Assembly: GCF_003261055.1 (NCBI RefSeq) | Contig: NZ_CP030073.1 | Span: forward strand, 2,542,001-2,606,000 | DNA length: 64,000 nt | Direction: 5' to 3' | DNA from: Streptomyces cadmiisoli | Lineage (GTDB): Bacteria > Actinomycetota > Actinomycetes > Streptomycetales > Streptomycetaceae | Part shown: in pieces, positions 57,697-64,000 of the stretch | Position numbering within the stretch: the first letter of the stretch is position 1 | Layout: the number at the start of each line of letters is the position of its first letter | Translations under genes and position numbers: made by a program | Notes under the pieces: generated by a model | Databases searched by the model: none | What the model was told of the DNA's origin: nothing | Seen by the model: the letters and a program-made list of their open reading frames with translations, nothing else

Positions 57697-57716
57697 GACG
57701 GGCCCGAGGGCCCGTC
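57697..57716 (-). terminator. xylF-xylG intercistronic stem-loop (proximal)
   Basis: GACGGGCCC and GGGCCCGTC around GA, 53 bases after the xylF stop. Such a hairpin typically raises binding-protein mRNA relative to the downstream genes. Confidence 0.65.
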
Positions 57717-57769
57717 CCGTACGGGGCTTCACGAATGAATCGCCGTACGGTGGGAGGGACTTGTCGCGC

Positions 57770-58885
57770 TTACTTGATGCCGAGCTTGTCGCAGGCGGTC
57801 TTGTAGTTGCCGGCGCAGATCTCGTCGACGGTGTAGATGCCGTCCTTGATCACGGTGTCGTTGATGTTCTCCTTGGTCAGGGAGACCACCGGGACCAGCA
57901 CGGACGGGATGTCCTGCGCGCTGCCGCTGTTGACCTTGTCCTTGGCGATGGCACCGAGGTCCTCACCCTTGGCCAGGGCGACCGCCATCTCGGCGGCGAC
58001 CTCGGCCTCCTGCGGGTAGGACTTGTAGACGCTCATGTACTGCGCGTCCGTGATGATGCGCTGGACGGCGGCGAGTTCGGCGTCCTGGCCGGTGACCGGG
58101 ATGTCGTCGATGCCCGCGGCCTTCAGGGCGGTGATGATGCCACCCGCCATGCCGTCGTTGGCCGAGTAGACACCGGCGATCTTGCTCTTGCCGAGCGCCG
58201 AGATCGCCGTCTCCATGTTGGCGTTGGCGTTGTCCGGCGACCACTCCTTGGTGTCGAACTCGCGGCCGATCTTCACCTTGCCGTCGAGAACGGAGTGCGC
58301 GCCCTTCTTGAACATGGCGGCGTTCGGGTCGGTGACCGAACCGTTCATCATGACGATCTGGCTGCCCTTGGCCTTGTCGCCCAGGGCCTCCAGCAGGGCC
58401 TCGCCCTGGGTGCGGCCGACCTCTTCGTTGTCGAAGGAGGTGTAGGCGCTGATCGGGCCCTCGGCGAGGCGGTCGTAGGCGACGACCTTGATGCCGGCGT
58501 CCGCGGCCTTCTGGATCGAGTTCTTGATCGCCTTGGCGTCCACGGCGTCCAGGATCAGCACGTCCACCTTGTTGGTGATCATCGTGTCGACCTGCTGCGC
58601 CTGGAGGTTGGCGTCCTGGCGGGCGTTGTTGTACTGGATCTCCGCCTTGTTGTTCGTCAGCTCCTTGATCTTCTTCTCGATCAGCGGCCGGTCGAACTTC
58701 TCGTAGCGCGCGGTCTTGTTCTCCGGAAGGAGAAGGCCGACCTTGATGGCGTCGCCCTTGGCGGCGGCGGAGCCCTTGGATTCCTTGTCGCCTCCCGCTT
58801 CCTCAGCACTGCCACAGGCGGCGAGAGAGACTGCCATCGCACCCGCGGCGACAGCAATGGCGGCACGACGCATACGCGTGTTCAC
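57770..58885 (-). CDS. xylF: Xylose-binding lipoprotein of ABC transporter
   Basis: A 371-residue lipoprotein with lipobox SLAAC near residue 24, then a periplasmic-binding type I fold similar to XylF: KVGLLLPENKTARYEKFDRPLIEKKI, ILDAVDAKAIKNSIQKAADAGIKVVAYDR, IVMMNGSVTDPNAAMFKKGAH and GVYSANDGMAGGIITAL. GGGAGG lies 7 bases before the GTG. It is the first gene of xylFGH, with rok7B7 immediately upstream on the same strand, and is probably controlled by that ROK protein and by xylose. Confidence 0.93.
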   Translation of the reverse strand: MNTRMRRAAIAVAAGAMAVSLAACGSAEEAGGDKESKGSAAAKGDAIKVGLLLPENKTARYEKFDRPLIEKKIKELTNNKAEIQYNNARQDANLQAQQVDTMITNKVDVLILDAVDAKAIKNSIQKAADAGIKVVAYDRLAEGPISAYTSFDNEEVGRTQGEALLEALGDKAKGSQIVMMNGSVTDPNAAMFKKGAHSVLDGKVKIGREFDTKEWSPDNANANMETAISALGKSKIAGVYSANDGMAGGIITALKAAGIDDIPVTGQDAELAAVQRIITDAQYMSVYKSYPQEAEVAAEMAVALAKGEDLGAIAKDKVNSGSAQDIPSVLVPVVSLTKENINDTVIKDGIYTVDEICAGNYKTACDKLGIK

Positions 58886-59005
58886 TTCATAACCTCCCTG
58901 ACGAGGCCGCGTCGTTGCGGCCGAGGTGGCTGGAAGTCAACTCGGCCGCACGTGCGACGTCAAGAAGTAAATCCTTAACGGGTTGGCAACGGTGCCATCC
59001 GTTCT
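58886..59005 (-). promoter_or_regulatory. xylF promoter region
   Basis: A 120-base gap between rok7B7 and xylF. On the minus strand the part before the leader (AAGGATTTACTTCTTGACG, about 58952-58970) is AT-rich and a likely promoter or operator. I cannot define a precise ROK operator by eye. Confidence 0.45.
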
Positions 59006-60217
59006 CTAAGTGAAGGCAGGTGCCACAGCCTGCAACACACCGGTCGCAGTTCCGTCCAAAAGGGTCGAATCGCCCATCTCGCTGAGGGCGAGAGCCAGCG
59101 CTCCGAGCACCTCCGCGCGGCCCCCCAGTGCCCCCGGAAGGATCGAGAGCTGGCGGGCCGCGCTCGGTATGGCGTAGCGGCCGACGGACTCCCTTATGGG
59201 CCCCAGCACCAGCTCACCGGCCTCGGCGAGGTCGCCGCCGAGCACCACGCGGCTCGGGTTCAGCAGGTTGCAGAGGTTGGCGACACCGCTGCCGACGTGG
59301 CGGCCGACATCGGCGATCACCCGGCGGCAGCCCGGGTCCCCGTCCCGTGCCAGCCGTACGACGCCCTCCATCGTCAAGTCCGTACCGTGGCTGGGCTGGA
59401 GGAGCGGGAGCACGTACCGCGCGGCCGTGAAGGTCTCCAGGCAGCCCCGGTTGCCGCAGCGGCAGACGGGACCCGATTCGTCGAGGGTGATGTGACCGAT
59501 CTCACCGGCCGTGCCGCCGGGTCCGCGGTAGATCTTGCCGTCGATCACCAAACCGGCGCCGACACCGCTGGAGACCTTGATGTATGCCAGGTCACGCACG
59601 CCCTTGCCGCTGCCCCAGACCAGCTCGCCCAGGGCGCCCAGGTTGGCGTCGTTGTCCACGTGCACCGGCACGCCGATCCGCCCGCGCAGCTCCTCGGCGG
59701 GCCGGGCGCCGGTCCAGCCGGGCAGGATGGCGGTCGAGCCCAGCGTCCCGGACTCCACGTCGATCGGGCCGGGCACGCCGAGGCCCACTCCGGCGATCTT
59801 GCCGCGGTCCACCCCGGTCGCCTCGATCAGCCGGTTGACCAGCTCCTCCGCCCGGTCGAAGCCCTGGGCGGCGGAGGCGTCCACATCCAGCGGCTCGGAC
59901 TCCTCGGCCAGCACCTGATGAGCGAGGTTCCCGACCGCGACGCGCAAATGGCTGTGCCCGAAATCCACTCCGATGACGATCCCGGCGTCACCGCTGAGCG
60001 AGACGCTGCGGGCCCGCCGGCCCCCGGCGGAGGTGGGCGTGACCTCGACCGTTCCGTTTTCCCTGAGCTCTCGGACGATGTTGGAGACGGTGGCCGCGGA
60101 CAGTCCGGTCGTCCTCGCGATCTCGGCCTGTGTGAGGGATCCCGCCAGCCGCACGGCTCGTACCACCCGCTCCAGGTTGGCTCGGTGCAGCGACGACTGC
60201 GACCCCGGAGTCTCCAC
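59006..60217 (-). CDS. rok7B7: ROK-family transcriptional regulator
   Basis: A regulator of 403 residues from GTG 60217, which has GGGAGG 5 bases upstream. A longer form from TTG 60268 (420 residues) is possible and could be leaderless, since TAGAGT lies 7 bases before it. The N-terminal winged helix is LTQAEIARTTGLSAATVSNIVREL. The ROK domain has VIGVDFGHSHLRVAVG, GVGLGVPGPID, DNDANLGALGE and the zinc site CRCGNRGCLE with GEIGHITLD. The order ROK-xylFGH matches S. coelicolor rok7B7, a regulator of xylose transport, development and antibiotic production. Effector binding is not known. Confidence 0.88.
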   Translation of the reverse strand: METPGSQSSLHRANLERVVRAVRLAGSLTQAEIARTTGLSAATVSNIVRELRENGTVEVTPTSAGGRRARSVSLSGDAGIVIGVDFGHSHLRVAVGNLAHQVLAEESEPLDVDASAAQGFDRAEELVNRLIEATGVDRGKIAGVGLGVPGPIDVESGTLGSTAILPGWTGARPAEELRGRIGVPVHVDNDANLGALGELVWGSGKGVRDLAYIKVSSGVGAGLVIDGKIYRGPGGTAGEIGHITLDESGPVCRCGNRGCLETFTAARYVLPLLQPSHGTDLTMEGVVRLARDGDPGCRRVIADVGRHVGSGVANLCNLLNPSRVVLGGDLAEAGELVLGPIRESVGRYAIPSAARQLSILPGALGGRAEVLGALALALSEMGDSTLLDGTATGVLQAVAPAFT

Positions 60218-60350
60218 GACGACCTCCCGCGCGCGGGACCGCTTCGATGAGGCCCCGTCTATGTCCAACTAGTGAACTCTAAGCTGAGCCGTTCGGGTTG
60301 CCTCCCGTCAAGAGGTTGAACAGTATCCGGGTCCGTGCACACAGCAAACA

Positions 60351-60377
60351 CACCGCTCCCCAGCAGCGGGAGCGGTG
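60351..60377 (-). terminator. ngcEFG operon terminator
   Basis: CACCGCTCCC and GGGAGCGGTG arms with loop CAGCAGC, 24 bases after the ngcG stop. Confidence 0.8.
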
Positions 60378-60400
60378 CGCGTGCAACCGGTTACGGAACG

Positions 60401-61324
60401 CTACTTCAAGGTGGCGGAGGTCAGGCCTGCCTGCACCTGACGCTGGAAGGACAGGTAGACGACGAGCATCGGGATCATCGCGATGGTCACGCCCGCGAAC
60501 AGCACCGGCAGATCGGACGCGTATCCCTGTTGCTGCTGGAGCTGGATCAGGCCCTGGGTGAGCACGTACCGTTCCGGATCGTCACCGCTCTGCGGCTGCA
60601 TCAGGACCGTCGGCAGGATGAACTGGTTCCACTGGCCGAGCGTGTTGAAGATCCCCACGCTGATCAGTCCGGGCTTGGCCATCGGCAGCATGACCTGGAA
60701 GAACGTCCGGGTGTGCGAGGCGCCGTCCAGGATCGCCGCCTCGAACACCGCCGTGGGCAGGGTCCGGAAGAAGGCGTGCATGAAGAACACCGTGAACGGC
60801 ATCGAGTAGGCGACGTACACCAGGATCAGGCCCTGGTAGGTGTTCAGCATGTCCAGCCGCTTGACCATGAAGAACAGCGGGACGAGGGCCAGGAACACGG
60901 GGAACATGGCCCCCGCGACGAAGAAGTAGTAGAGCAGGCGGTTGCCCCAGAACTCGTAGCGGGCCAGCACGTAGGCGGCCATCGAGCCGAAGAGCATGGT
61001 CAGCGGCACCGAGAAGGCCAGCACCACGACCGTGTTGAGGAAGTAGTCCCCGATGCCCTTGTCCCAGGCCCGGGTGAACACGTCGAAGGTCCAGTTCTGC
61101 GGCCAGCCGAAGGCCGAGCCCGCGATCTGGGTGTCGGTCTTGAAGGAGCTGAACACCAGCCACAGCAGTGGCAGGACGATCATCAGGGCCCACAGGGCGA
61201 GGAAGCCGTGCGAGAAGGCGTTCAGGGCGATGCCCTCGCCGGGCCGCTGCCCCGACCGGGCCGAGGGCTTGTGCACGGACCGCTGGGCGGGGACGGCCGC
61301 GGTCTCCTTGATGGGTGCGCTCAT
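60401..61324 (-). CDS. ngcG: Chitobiose/GlcNAc ABC transporter permease NgcG
   Basis: A 307-residue CUT1-family permease (MalG-like) with six hydrophobic helices and the EAA motif EAAILDGASHTRTFFQVMLPMAKPG at about 205-230. A hydrophilic N-terminal extension of about 35 residues precedes the first helix. GGGAGAG precedes the ATG. It is the last gene of the operon after the MalF-like permease (15-base gap). No ATPase gene is present; Streptomyces CUT1 importers share the distant MsiK ATPase. Assignment to ngc rests on gene order beside rok7B7/xyl. Confidence 0.9.
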   Translation of the reverse strand: MSAPIKETAAVPAQRSVHKPSARSGQRPGEGIALNAFSHGFLALWALMIVLPLLWLVFSSFKTDTQIAGSAFGWPQNWTFDVFTRAWDKGIGDYFLNTVVVLAFSVPLTMLFGSMAAYVLARYEFWGNRLLYYFFVAGAMFPVFLALVPLFFMVKRLDMLNTYQGLILVYVAYSMPFTVFFMHAFFRTLPTAVFEAAILDGASHTRTFFQVMLPMAKPGLISVGIFNTLGQWNQFILPTVLMQPQSGDDPERYVLTQGLIQLQQQQGYASDLPVLFAGVTIAMIPMLVVYLSFQRQVQAGLTSATLK

Positions 61325-61339
61325 CGTCGTCTCTCCCGC

Positions 61340-62269
61340 TCAGAACTCGACGCGCTCGCGGCGGGTGGCGCGCAGCATGACCACGGACACGATCAGGGTC
61401 AGGAGGAGCATGACGACGCCCATGGCGCAGGCGTAGCCGCTCTTCCCGTAGTAGAGGAAGTTGCGCATCATCACGGTGGACATGACCTCGCTGGCGTGGT
61501 CCGGTCCGCCGCCGTACTCGCCCGAGGTCATGGTGGACACCAGGATGAACATGTCCATCGCCGCGATGCCGAGGTAGACCCACGCCGTCTGCACGGAGTC
61601 CCACAGCAGCGGCAGGGTGATGCGGAAGAAGGACTGGGCGCGGCCGGCACCGTCGATCAGGGCGGCCTCGTAGATGTCCCTCGGGATGGACTGCATCGCG
61701 GCGGAGAACAGCACGAGGTAGAAGCCGACGCCGTGCCACACGACGACCAGGATCAGCGCCCACAGCACGAAGTCCGGCTCGTTCAGCCACTCGATCGGGT
61801 CGCCGGCGTCGACGAGGCCCAGCTTCACCAGGAGGCCGTTGAGCATGCCGCCGCTGTCACTGCGGTACACGGCGCCGAACAGCACCGCGAGGATCGCCAT
61901 CGACAGCACCTGCGGGAAGAAGTAGACGACCTTGTAGAAACCGGACCCGGCCACCCCCGCGACCCCGCCGGCCCGTCCGCGACCGCCCGCGTTCAGCATG
62001 AAGGCGAAGAACAGGGCGAGCAGAATGGTGATCACCGGGATGAACACCAGAAACAGGATGTTGTGCCAGATGGCACCCATGAAGATGTCGTCCTGGACCA
62101 GCGCCGTGTAGTTGTCCAGTCCGACGAAGCTGAAGGTCTGCGACTGCCCCTTCCAGTCGGTCAGCGAATAGCCGAAGGTCTGGATGTACGGCCAGATCAC
62201 GAAGATCAGATATAGCGCCACGGGGATGAACAGAAAACCCGCGACGAACCGGTGCTGCCCTTTGCGCAT
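61340..62269 (-). CDS. ngcF: Chitobiose/GlcNAc ABC transporter permease NgcF
   Basis: A 309-residue CUT1-family permease (MalF-like): MRKGQHRFVAGFLFIPVALYLIFVIWPYI at the N-terminus, six hydrophobic helices, and the EAA motif EAALIDGAGRAQSFFRITLPLLWDS near 215-240. An unusual Gly/Arg-rich loop (NAGGRGRAGGVAGVAGSGF) lies between helices 2 and 3. It forms the membrane channel with NgcG. A gap of 130 bases with a large stem-loop separates it from ngcE. Confidence 0.9.
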   Translation of the reverse strand: MRKGQHRFVAGFLFIPVALYLIFVIWPYIQTFGYSLTDWKGQSQTFSFVGLDNYTALVQDDIFMGAIWHNILFLVFIPVITILLALFFAFMLNAGGRGRAGGVAGVAGSGFYKVVYFFPQVLSMAILAVLFGAVYRSDSGGMLNGLLVKLGLVDAGDPIEWLNEPDFVLWALILVVVWHGVGFYLVLFSAAMQSIPRDIYEAALIDGAGRAQSFFRITLPLLWDSVQTAWVYLGIAAMDMFILVSTMTSGEYGGGPDHASEVMSTVMMRNFLYYGKSGYACAMGVVMLLLTLIVSVVMLRATRRERVEF

Positions 62270-62305
62270 TGGCGATCCTGCCCTGTTGTCCCGACGGCCA
62301 CTGCG

Positions 62306-62389
62306 GCGCCGCCGAGGGGGCGCGGGGAACCGGGCGGCCGGTCCACCACGGACCGGCACCCGACGCTCCACCGCACCCCCTGGCGGCGC
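62306..62389 (-). terminator. Nested stem-loop between ngcE and ngcF
   Basis: Outer arms GCGCCGCC-GA-GGGGG (62306) and CCCCC-T-GGCGGCGC (to 62389) enclose an inner perfect hairpin GCCGGTCC/GGACCGGC (62337-62357, loop ACCAC). It probably attenuates read-through and stabilises the binding-protein mRNA. Confidence 0.65.
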
Positions 62390-62399
62390 TCTCCCCGCA

Positions 62400-63854
62400 C
62401 TACTCCCGGCGGTTGTTCTTGGCCGCCGGGTCCTTGGCGGCCTTGTCGACGGCCGCCTGCGCCCGCTTGAGCCATTCCTTCGGCTGGATCCGCTGCGCCA
62501 TCAGCTCGTTGGACGCGTTCTGGATCGCGGTGTCCATCTCGCTGTACCACTCGGTGTACAGGAACCGGAAGGTGTTGTCGCCGGCCGCCTTGGACGCCTC
62601 GACGGTCGACTGCGTGCCCGGCCGCAGCTGAACGCTCGGGTCGACACCGTCCTGAAGGATCGTCAGCGAGTTGGCCTCCTTGGCGAACAGCGTCGACCAC
62701 TCCCGGGAGAGCATCAGCCGCATGAACTCCTTGGCGCCCGGCAGGTTCTTCGCCTTGGACGGGATGATGAAGGGCTCACCGGAGCCGGCCCGGATCGCCT
62801 CGAACGGCATCGCGCTGTCCGCCAGCAGCGGCATCGGCATGAACTTCATGTCGAAGTCCTCCGGCGTCTGCTTCAGCTGCTCGTTCTCCAGCCAGGAGCC
62901 GCTCGTGATGAAGACGGCCTTGGACTGGTTCCAGCGGGTCTGCGACTCGGTGTGGGTCAGGCCGTTGGTGCCGGGCATCAAGTAGCCCTTCTCCACGACC
63001 TCGTAGACCGCCTCGACGGCCGCCAGCGCCGCGTCGGAGCCGACGAACGCCTTCGGGTCGAGGTTGTCGATCGCCTTCATGGCGTCCAGACCGCCCTTCT
63101 TGGCGATCAGGTCCATGATGGCGACGTTGATGTAGTACGGGTACTTGCCCTGGTGGGCGAGACCGCCGATGCCCTCGGACTTGGCGTCCTTGCAGATGGC
63201 GAGGAAGTCCTCCCAGGTCTGCGGCACCTCCCAGCCCTTGTCCTGGAACAGCTTGCCGGAGTACCACAGGCCCCACACCGTGTAGATGTAGTTGAGGGCG
63301 ACGACCTTGCCCTCCTGGAGGCCCGGGTCGAGGGTGCCGGGGATGACGGTGTCGCGGACCTTCTTCGACGGATCGTCCACGCTCGGCGCGTCCAGGACCT
63401 CGGCGAGGTCGAGGAGTTGGCCGTTCTTGTAGAGGACGTCGATCTTGATCTTCTGGGCGCCGGAGTTGTCGACGATGTCCGGCGGGTTGCCCGCGTTGAA
63501 GCGGGGCTGGAGCTTGCCGGTGATCTCCTGGGTGCCGGTGTGGGTGGAGGTGACGCCCCGCTTCTTCTGGAAGTCGGCCTCCCACGCCTTGGCGTAGTCG
63601 TCGCCGTAGCCGCCCTTGAAGATGACGACGTCGAGCTTGCTGCCCTTCTTCACTCCGAAGGGGTTGTCCTTGGACGTCTCACCCTTGGTGTCCTCGCCCG
63701 AGTCCTCGCCGCCGCCACCGCTGGCACAGGCGGACAGGAAGCTCATCGCGGGTACGGAGACCAGACCGAGCGCGGCGGACCGCTTCATGAGTGAGCGGCG
63801 GCCGACGCTTTCGGAACCGTTGTTCTCGGCATTCTCGGCGGAAGTGGATCCCAT
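62400..63854 (-). CDS. ngcE: Chitobiose/GlcNAc-binding lipoprotein NgcE
   Basis: A 484-residue extracellular solute-binding protein of the CUT1 class. The N-terminus has a twin-arginine motif (GRRSLMKRS) and a lipobox ending in SAC (near 40-43), so it is a Tat-exported lipoprotein. The mature domain shows the usual pattern (VVIFKGGYGDDYAKAWEADF, NPPDIVDNSGAQ, LNYIYTVWGLWYSGKLF, SRWNQ-like TRWNQSKAVFITSGSWLENE). NgcE of S. coelicolor binds N,N'-diacetylchitobiose. ATG 63854 has GGCGAGGA about 8 bases upstream; TTG 63860 is an alternative. Confidence 0.92.
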   Translation of the reverse strand: MGSTSAENAENNGSESVGRRSLMKRSAALGLVSVPAMSFLSACASGGGGEDSGEDTKGETSKDNPFGVKKGSKLDVVIFKGGYGDDYAKAWEADFQKKRGVTSTHTGTQEITGKLQPRFNAGNPPDIVDNSGAQKIKIDVLYKNGQLLDLAEVLDAPSVDDPSKKVRDTVIPGTLDPGLQEGKVVALNYIYTVWGLWYSGKLFQDKGWEVPQTWEDFLAICKDAKSEGIGGLAHQGKYPYYINVAIMDLIAKKGGLDAMKAIDNLDPKAFVGSDAALAAVEAVYEVVEKGYLMPGTNGLTHTESQTRWNQSKAVFITSGSWLENEQLKQTPEDFDMKFMPMPLLADSAMPFEAIRAGSGEPFIIPSKAKNLPGAKEFMRLMLSREWSTLFAKEANSLTILQDGVDPSVQLRPGTQSTVEASKAAGDNTFRFLYTEWYSEMDTAIQNASNELMAQRIQPKEWLKRAQAAVDKAAKDPAAKNNRRE

Positions 63855-63962
63855 GCTCAAGTCCTCGCCTTCTCCAGGACTCAGGCGGTGAACCGGATCC
63901 TCCCCGGCACCGCGGTGGGGTCATGCTGAGTTGTGCGGAAGTGCGGATCCTGTGAATCGCCG

Positions 63963-63978
63963 ACAGGTATAGTCCACT
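63963..63978 (-). promoter_or_regulatory. Candidate DasR site (dre) overlapping the ngcE promoter
   Basis: On the minus strand AGTGGACTATACCTGT matches 12 of 16 positions of the dre consensus ACTGGTCTAGACCAGT. It overlaps a probable -10 (TATACC) with TTGCCC 18 bases upstream as -35. Control of a GlcNAc/chitobiose importer by the GlcN-6-P-responsive repressor DasR would make sense, but the match is by eye. Confidence 0.45.
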
Positions 63979-64000
63979 TCCCGCCAACGGGGCAAGATCG

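Overview
The window is high-GC actinobacterial chromosome, almost certainly Streptomyces. Coding GC3 is very high, GTG starts are common and 4-bp stop/start overlaps are frequent. Gene order recalls (from memory, not checked by search) an inverted SCO6005 to about SCO6068 region of S. coelicolor: ngcEFG, rok7B7, xylFGH, dxs, fadBA, rnd, whiI, hemE, hemQ/hemG, murC. It is core chromosome: I see no phage, integrase, transposase, CRISPR array, rRNA or tRNA gene.

Layout. 1-1.5 kb: 3' part of a conservon (roadblock, DUF742, GTPase). 1.6-4.1 kb: OpuC-type compatible-solute ABC transporter without a binding-protein gene. 4.4-9.3 kb: ApbE, FMN-binding protein and ferric-reductase-like flavocytochrome, facing an OmpR/histidine-kinase pair; this looks like a flavin-based extracytoplasmic electron-transfer module. 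9.3-16.2 kb: a short SpoIIE-type phosphatase, uppP, msrB, murC, a USP-like protein, a RibD-like reductase and zapE, with two copies of a palindromic MITE-like repeat. 16.3-21.3 kb: beta-carbonic anhydrase/SulP pair, slipin, Tat-exported PhoX-like protein. 21.4-27.5 kb: lipoprotein deacetylase, Cys-rich mini-protein, PTH2-like protein, a DUF692 (MNIO) enzyme carrying a partner-like C-terminal domain, a TIGR04222-type membrane protein and a secreted tripeptidyl aminopeptidase.

27.6-34.8 kb: heme genes (hemQ, hemG, hemE) with a DUF4349 lipoprotein, a CoA-disulfide-reductase-like flavoprotein and a rhomboid protease. 35.0-42.2 kb: DUF3000, whiI (with a recognisable sigma-WhiG-type promoter), rnd and fadAB. 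42.3-50.9 kb: PLL-type beta-propeller protein, CBM3-GH16 protein, Tat polysaccharide deacetylase, hyaluronan-synthase-like GT2, UDP-HexNAc-type dehydrogenase and an LCP protein: a probable exopolysaccharide locus. 50.9-55.3 kb: NYN nuclease, APC permease, dxs. 55.5-63.9 kb: xylFGH, rok7B7 and ngcEFG, two sugar ABC importers with their ROK regulator.

The best candidates for little-described biology are the MNIO/TIGR04222 pair, the HAS-like polysaccharide locus and the long-palindrome repeat, one copy of which appears to have defined the 3' end of a gene.
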